In this document: piece after piece, positions 58,437 to 64,000 of the stretch
Layout: the number at the start of each line of letters is the position of its first letter
Position numbering within the stretch: position 1 is the first letter of the stretch
DNA from: Xylaria sp. FL1777
Lineage: Eukaryota; Ascomycota; Sordariomycetes; Xylariales; Xylariaceae
Reading direction: 5' to 3'
DNA: 64,000 nucleotides
Assembly: GCA_022578965.1 (NCBI GenBank)
Contig: MU400612.1
Coordinates: forward strand, 62,001 to 126,000
Program-made: the position numbers and the translations under genes
Notes under the pieces: generated by a model
The model's database searches: none
What the model was told of the DNA's origin: nothing
Seen by the model: the letters and a program-made list of their open reading frames with translations, nothing else

Positions 58437-60609
58437 ATGGCGCCTCAGAAGCGCAAACATCCGCACGATGCCGGCACCGAACATTCCATGGCCGATGCAC
58501 CTCCGCGTCGATCGACTCGCCAACATCCGGGAGCCGGTGTAGAGCCAGAACATCAACCAGTGAGGGGCCGAATACGCGCCAATGCCATCGAGAAGTCACC
58601 TGAGCAAGAAGTGGCACGCCCCGCCTCCCGGGGAAGGAAAGCCAGCGTGTCAAAGCAGAAAGCCGCAGCACCTCGCGACTCGGCTGTAGCAACGGCCATC
58701 TCGACCAGAACAACCAGGCATAGCAGAGCCACAGCTGGGCCCGGACTTGGAGCTGAGGCAGCAGCAGAAGCAGCAGCAGAAGCAGCACCCGTGTCGTCCC
58801 TGTCGCCCGTGTCCAAGGAGAATGTCCGACCGCCGACGCCGCCACGCGACGGCGAGAGACGCGTAGCCCAAGCCCCGTCCAGCACCCCGTCCAAGCAGTC
58901 CCGTCACCACCTTCGCACACACGCCCGCTCCCGCTCCCCGCCGCAACCTAGGCCCGGACGGCGATCTTCGACTTCGCAGTCGGGTACATTTGTTCCGAGG
59001 CCTTCACATCGACCACAGCACTCTCTGCCGGCAGCTACGAATCCAGGTCCAGCACCAGCAACCACAGCCACGGCTGCGGTCACCACGCCGAAGCGTACCC
59101 CTTCGAACAAGACCAAGATCACTAAACCCCCGGGGACCCCTCGCTCCGACCGCAACATTGATACGATCGTATTTGGCCGCACTTGCTTCAAGGCGTGGTA
59201 CCCGTCATACTATGGAAAGGAGGTCCTTGGCGATGTCTCCGCCAACGTGGGAGGCGGCAACGCAAAGATGGGCGGCGGGAAGCGCGATCCTCCTATGCTC
59301 GACCGACTATATATCTGCCCTTGCTGTTTCAAGTACTCGAAAGAGATGGTGCCATGGTGGAAGCATGTGGAGTACTGTGAAAAGAAGGCATTCGTCCCTG
59401 GAACCAAGATATACACACACCCGCGTCACTCCAAACAAGTGAGGATGCCGCATACAGGCTCAGCAGAAGCAAGTCCCACAGCAACGGCAAGCGGCAAAGG
59501 AAAGACTAAAAGCGACGGAAGTGACCAGTCGGCTGAGGCGACCGTCGGCGAGGGGGAGTGGAGTGTCTGGGAAGTGGACGGCGAGAAAGACGGTGTAGGT
59601 TGATGCGCTCTTCACATAACATTAACCCCGAAAGCTAACGAGAATTGCAAACTAGCTGTTCTGCCAGAATCTCTCCCTGTTCGCGAAGCTCTTCCTGGAT
59701 AACAAATCGGTGTTCTTCGACGTCACGGGATTTAATTACTTTCTCCTGGTCTATACACCTCCGCTACCCGAAGTACACCCAGCATCTTCAACACAAACCG
59801 ATTCGGCTCCCGAGTCACTTTCCAATTCCCAAAATTCCGCACCTATTTCATCGATCCTGCCGGTCGACGCCTCCACTTCCCTGTCACCGCGCCCTAGACC
59901 GCAAATCGTCGGCTTTTTCTCGAAAGAGCAGATGTCTTGGGATAATAATAATTTAGCTTGCATTCTGGTCTTCCCGCCATGGCAACGCAAAGGCCTGGGC
60001 GCCTTGCTTATGGGTGTTTCTTATGAGATCTCGCGACGCGAGGGTGTCTTGGGTGGACCCGAAAAACCCATATCAGAGCTAGGACGCAGGGGATATAAGC
60101 GATTCTGGGCCGGCGAGATTACTCGGTGGATTCTCGAGCTGGATATACCGACTCGGTCTACGGAGTCTACAGAGTCTACTCCCACTACTAGACATACGAG
60201 AAGAGAAAGAGAGAAGGAGAAAGAAAAAGACCGAGGGGCAGACAAGATCAAAGGACATGAGGGCCTTATCGTTGATGTAGAGCAGTGCTCCCGAGACACC
60301 TGGATTGTCCCTGAAGACTGCCTCGCCGTGCTCCGGGAGATGGGCGTTGTCGAGGTGGCCGGACTCGGACCACCCAGAGGTGAGCGAGACAACGGCGGAG
60401 ACGGGAGTGCGGATACAAATACACATGGGAAGGAGAAGGAAGAAAAAGAGTCAAAACTACCCCTCGTCCCTAGAGTTAGAATCGATAAGGCGGCCGTCCG
60501 CAACTGGGCACGCGAGAATAGGATTGACCTCGCCAGGGCCTGCGATCCTGATGGGTTTGTGGAAGGATATGCTATAAAACAAGTCAAAGATAACAATGAT
60601 GAAGAATGA
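58437..60609 (+). CDS. MYST-family histone acetyltransferase, SAS2-like
   Basis: This protein acetylates histone lysines, most likely H4K16 if it is a true Sas2 homologue. Two exons (58437-59594 and 59656-60609) give 703 residues. The first 250 residues are Arg/Ser/Pro/Ala-rich and disordered. The MYST core follows: a strand with GKEVLGD, a C2HC zinc finger at about 290-316 (CPCCFKYSKEMVPWWKHVEY, then C), VFFDVTGFNYFLLVYTPP, the acetyl-CoA loop LACILVFPPWQRKGLGALL (about 485-503) and GGPEKPISELG (about 518-528) with the glutamate usually considered catalytic. No chromodomain or PHD finger is visible, which favours SAS2 over Esa1 or Sas3. Charged insertions in the last 150 residues are unusual. 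The intron junction DG|LFCQNLSLF is conserved. Confidence 0.92.
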
Positions 60610-61629
60610 AGGATGAAATCACGTTCTTGGAGGTCTTCCTGCCCACGCGGTAGCGAGCGTTGCTCGTATGTTTTAGAATCTAATAGGTACGATATGGATG
60701 GAAAGCGAGGCGTCTTGGAACGTGCATCGTGGGCTGATGTCACAGAAGATGGCGTGGCCTGCAATTTACAACAATTTTGCCAGTTACCAAACTTACACGA
60801 TTGATCTTGTTTGACTATTGCTATATCTCATCACAGGTCTTGTCACGCCACTCGGATCCGAGGTCTCGCAACAGCTGGACAAAGAACCTCGAGAGGAAGA
60901 GTTACAGTGTAAACGTGTAGTGAATTGGAGTATATTGCCCAGCACCACTCCACTACTTAGATACATGGTCTATTCCCACGTCAAGTACGAGAACAATACA
61001 ATCCGTTCGCAGGGGGAATAGATGCCGTGAGCGGGGAGCCCCCGCATTCCATGTGCCGCTCTTCCCATCCATCTCCATCTATACCTCCATCTATTAAGTG
61101 TACTCACCGAGGTATATGGCGTCTGGAGATATATATCGTGGCAGGATCTGCGTTACATCGTAGCACATGGCACAGCAGACAAGCAGGCAGGTAGGCCTAC
61201 CGAGAATCACTTGGGGTGCGCTTGAAGCTCTAGCCTGTTAATAGAGAATATATACCTAAGTAGCAAGACTATAAGTACTAAGGAATTACTTATCCATATC
61301 TATTAATACCTAGGCCAGTTGGTGACTATGTATACTAGTTGAGAATAACTTACCTCTTGCCTACTAACTTTACTTACTGGCTTTCTACTCGATATAACGA
61401 CCCGATACACGCACCTCTCGCTCTCGGGCCGCCGCATATATAACTCACCTAAAGTAAAGGTATTTTTATCTACCTACTCTACCTGCCTACCTACCCCAAA
61501 TCTCCTCTTTGCTTTCAAATCTCAATCTCATAATCCCAAACTCTTCTCTCGACAATCTTGCTTCCACTTAGTTAACGGGAAAAAGAAAAAAAAGGAAAGG
61601 AAAGAAAGGAAGAAAGACAAAAAGACGAA
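60610..61629. other. Intergenic, promoter of the SDR gene
   Basis: Many TACCTA/TAGGTA words lie between 61180 and 61500. A purine-rich AAAGGAAAGGAAAGAAAGG run lies just upstream of the SDR start (61590-61612). I see no gene. Confidence 0.45.
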
Positions 61630-63086
61630 ATGACGCCCGGCCGTAGCGTGATCGTGACAGGGGGCGCAAGCGGCCTAGGCAAGATCATGAGCGGCTACTT
61701 CGCGGCGCGGGGCGACGCCGTCACGATCCTGGACATCAACGCTGCGGATGGGGTCGCCGTGGCGGCGGAACTCGACGCTGTAGCCCAGGCCCAAGCCGTA
61801 AGTGACGCCGGCACGAAGGCGAACGGTAGCAGTGATGGTGATGCTGGTGGTGGTAATAGTGGTGGTAGTAGTAGAGGAGGAGGAGGAGGGGGAGGGGGAG
61901 GGGGAGGGGAAGGGGGAGTGAGGTTCGAGAAATGCGACGTCACGTCGTGGACCGAGCAGAAGGCGTCTTTCAAGGCCGTGTATGAGCGCCTCGGGCGCGT
62001 CGACGTCGTCGTCGCTAATGCTGGGATCTCTGAGGGCGGACGCAGCTGGGTTGTGCCGGCGAGGGAGAGGGAGGGGAACGGGCTTTTGGACGAGCCTGAA
62101 GAGCCTGGGTTGAAGGTTCTTGATGTGAATCTTACTGGGGTTGTATACTGTATGCAGTCCGTTTTCTCTTTTCCTTTTTCTCTTCTTCTTTCCTCCCACT
62201 CCCTTCTCTCTCTCCGTCTCTGCCTCTCGTTCTTTTTCATCTTATACTTCCTGAGAAAAAGAGTAAAGAAACGCCGGGGAAAGGGGCCTCTAGGTATTAC
62301 TCTTGAATCTATGGAGTTCGTCATCATTTGAAAGAAACACCCGAATTTAAAATCTGCCTAATCACTACAACCAATCAGTCAGTCAGTCAGTCGGTCGGTC
62401 CGTAAACTAACCAAGACATGAAACCCCTCCCCTCACAGCCGTGAAACTGGCACTGCACTACATGCAACGCAACACGCCAGACGCGGCGACGGGGTCCCGC
62501 GGCTCCATAATCTGCACGGCGTCCAACGTAGGCCTGTACCCGTTCCCGCCGGCACCGCTATACGCGGCATCGAAACACGCCGTCGTGGGCCTCGTGCGCT
62601 CGCTCGGCCCCGTCTACGGGCTGCCTCACATCGGCATCAGGATCAACGCGCTAGCACCAGCCGTATTAGGTGCGTTTCATTGCTTTCCTTTCCCGTTTCA
62701 CTGTGTTTTGTCACCCTGCGTAGGAGAGAGTTCTTAAGGGGGAAGGGGAAGGGGAAGAGGGCGGGGAGTGGGCGAGGAGTGGGCACCAGATAACGTACCC
62801 CCTTTTTTCCCCCTCTTCTCTCTTGCGGTACTGGCTAATTGGGCGAGGGAAAAATGAAATAGAAACGAACATAGCAGGCACAGACGCCCTCTTCGACAAC
62901 ATGGTCATCACGCCGCCGGAGACTTTGATTGCGGGCGTGGAGAAGCTCATAGACGATGCGTCGCTCAATGGCCAGGTGGCGGAGATCCACGGCCCGAGCG
63001 TCACGTTACGTCCGCCGCATGACGTCGTCGACGAGGACTCGCGGCGTAATTTGCAGGAGTTTTCTCGGTTCGGTTACGGGCAGTGA
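61630..63086 (+). CDS. Short-chain dehydrogenase with poly-Gly insert
   Basis: This is an NAD(P)-dependent oxidoreductase of the 15-hydroxyprostaglandin-dehydrogenase-like SDR group. Three exons (61630-62149, 62439-62669, 62878-63086) give 319 residues. TGGASGLG is at 10-17, VVANAGIS follows, the conserved SIICTASNVG strand carries the likely catalytic serine, and YAASK is at 215-219. Between the second and third Rossmann strands lies a Gly/Ser/Asp insert of about 35 residues, with an uninterrupted Gly run encoded by GGA/GGG at about 61876-61917. The introns are unusually long for this window (289 and 208 nt), with pyrimidine-rich and G-rich interiors. The joins GVVYS|VKLALHYM and PAVLG|TDALFDN are in phase. 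The substrate is unknown. Confidence 0.88.
61854..61918 (+). repeat. GGT/GGA/GGG trinucleotide tract coding for Gly
   Basis: This is a purine-rich imperfect triplet repeat inside the SDR coding sequence, in frame and coding for glycine with interspersed serine. Its length is likely to vary between strains. Confidence 0.8.
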
Positions 63087-63824
63087 AGTTGGAGGTTGTG
63101 GGGGAGCGTAGATGAGAGGGTTGGTGCTGCATAGTTGAGTAAGAGGGAATCTGGGTATGAAGGGAGAAAAAGACCGCGATGGCGTTCCACTGAAACCGAA
63201 CGATCTTTGGCTGGATTCTACCATTGGCCGTGGGAACTTGTCTTACTGTTCAGCGTATTTAATACGCTCGCATTCTAAATCTGCCAATCCTGATAACAAC
63301 CCTTTTTTTCCATCGAGCTGCTTAGCCGAAACAAAATACGAGATCGTTGTATTCCTGGACACATGATCTCCAGCCCACCGCATAAGACGCAAGAAAGACG
63401 ATTGCCTTTTTTTTTGCGCCAGAGTTAATGATAAAATGAAGCCCAACGTTGCTCCTAGCATTCTCAACATCGAATCTATCGCCGCACTAGGAACAGTACA
63501 TGCGATAGCATTCCTCGGTGTGTTATAAAAATTGAGGAACAGAAACCGAGATTCAGGGGCATCTTGGTGTGGCGCTGGTGAAGGCAGATTCAACAACGAA
63601 CGATATCGAGAATCGGGTACGATAGGAAGTCTTGCTCAAGGAAGCTTAAAAACCAATAAGCCATAGTTATTGAAGTCCGACGATGATGAAGATAAGGCAA
63701 AAATATGAATAGAAAACGGTTCCCTTGAAAAGATACCTTGGAGTAACCCGAGTTGCTTAGCCTTCACAGCGATTCGGGAAACGTCCAACTCCTTGCGGCA
63801 CGGACAAAGAGGGCAGCTATGCTG
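63087..63824. other. Intergenic, SDR 3' region
   Basis: Poly(T) runs lie at 63303-63309 and 63407-63414. The minus-strand frame at 63243-63596 has no family resemblance. I see no gene. Confidence 0.4.
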
Positions 63825-64000
63825 TCATCTTAAAGGTTTCCCGTCTACCGCCGACTGAAATCCCTCTTCCACCAGGTTTTTGAGGTTGAGATGGTTCCTT
63901 CCCGGGTCTTCGCAGCAGGCCAAACAGGCAGCAGTCGGCCAGCTCGTTCTCAAACAGTTGTCTCCATCAGGTGGCGGGTTCAAGCGAGATCCGAGAACAT
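63825..64000 (-). CDS. Possible partial gene running off the window end
   Basis: A minus-strand frame stays open from the right edge to a stop at 63825 (58 codons). It has a protein-like composition, including LRTSWPTAACLACCEDPG and LKNLVEEGFQSAVDGK. It would be the C-terminal part of a gene whose start lies outside the window. A second minus-strand frame over the same bases is also open for about 50 codons, so the choice of frame is uncertain. I recognise no family. Confidence 0.3.
   Translation of the reverse strand, partial: VLGSRLNPPPDGDNCLRTSWPTAACLACCEDPGRNHLNLKNLVEEGFQSAVDGKPLR

Noticed and set aside
58393..58920. 175-residue minus-strand frame
   Set aside because: Antisense to the disordered N-terminus of the MYST gene, where GC-rich repeats keep several frames open.
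61695..62327. 210-residue minus-strand frame with a poly-Pro run
   Set aside because: It is the mirror of the Gly tract of the SDR gene and runs through its first intron. The plus strand has clear SDR motifs.

Overview
This window is a piece of nuclear chromosome from a filamentous ascomycete (Pezizomycotina). Sordariomycetes is my best guess, from protein resemblance alone. The evidence is that genes are interrupted by short GT-AG introns with CTAAC/CTGAC-type branch sites. I placed 27 protein-gene introns of 49-289 nt, most of them 50-110 nt. Pyrimidine-rich leaders precede several genes, and the proteins are typical of filamentous fungi: a GapA/Gap1-type RasGAP, DASH subunit Spc34, TAF12, Rpn3, a MYST acetyltransferase, a CYP65-like P450, a GH128 glycosidase and a ubiquitin-like-domain coiled-coil protein.

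Layout. Positions 1-30 kb are gene-poor. A RasGAP gene (2.9-5.4 kb, minus) is followed by about 8 kb with no convincing protein gene, holding a 185-bp foldback MITE and a tRNA-Val(AAC). Next come a decayed membrane-protein relic, a possible small secreted protein, and a P450 and an SDR, both on the minus strand with a second MITE between them. Two orphan proteins (one with a 31-residue tandem repeat), a GPI-type GH128 glycosidase and a Q/N-rich repeat protein follow. At 29.5 kb lies a tRNA-Lys(CUU) gene whose T arm is split by a 60-nt GT...AG element.

Positions 30-46.6 kb hold an MFS transporter, a 1,239-residue coiled-coil/ubiquitin-like protein divergent from an uncharacterised 480-residue protein, a GNAT acetyltransferase, an F-box protein, three small or orphan genes and spc34. 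Positions 47-63 kb are a plus-strand run of mainly housekeeping genes: an orphan acidic protein, TAF12, Rpn3, a SAS2-like MYST acetyltransferase and an SDR with a long glycine tract.

The housekeeping genes serve Ras signalling, kinetochore attachment, transcription initiation, the proteasome and chromatin, and they do not form one pathway. The P450/SDR pair is at most a very small metabolic cluster. The observation most worth pursuing is the tRNA-Lys gene. Removing exactly the 60-nt GT...AG segment restores a perfect 73-nt cloverleaf, and the segment has a TACTAAT branch-like site 11 nt before its 3' end. That looks like a spliceosomal-type intron inside a Pol III gene, at a site where tRNA introns are not normally found. 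Also notable are a 47-codon coding-like extension beyond the TAF12 stop codon, a GC-AG intron in the RasGAP gene, two MITEs, and a strongly over-represented 10-bp palindrome.
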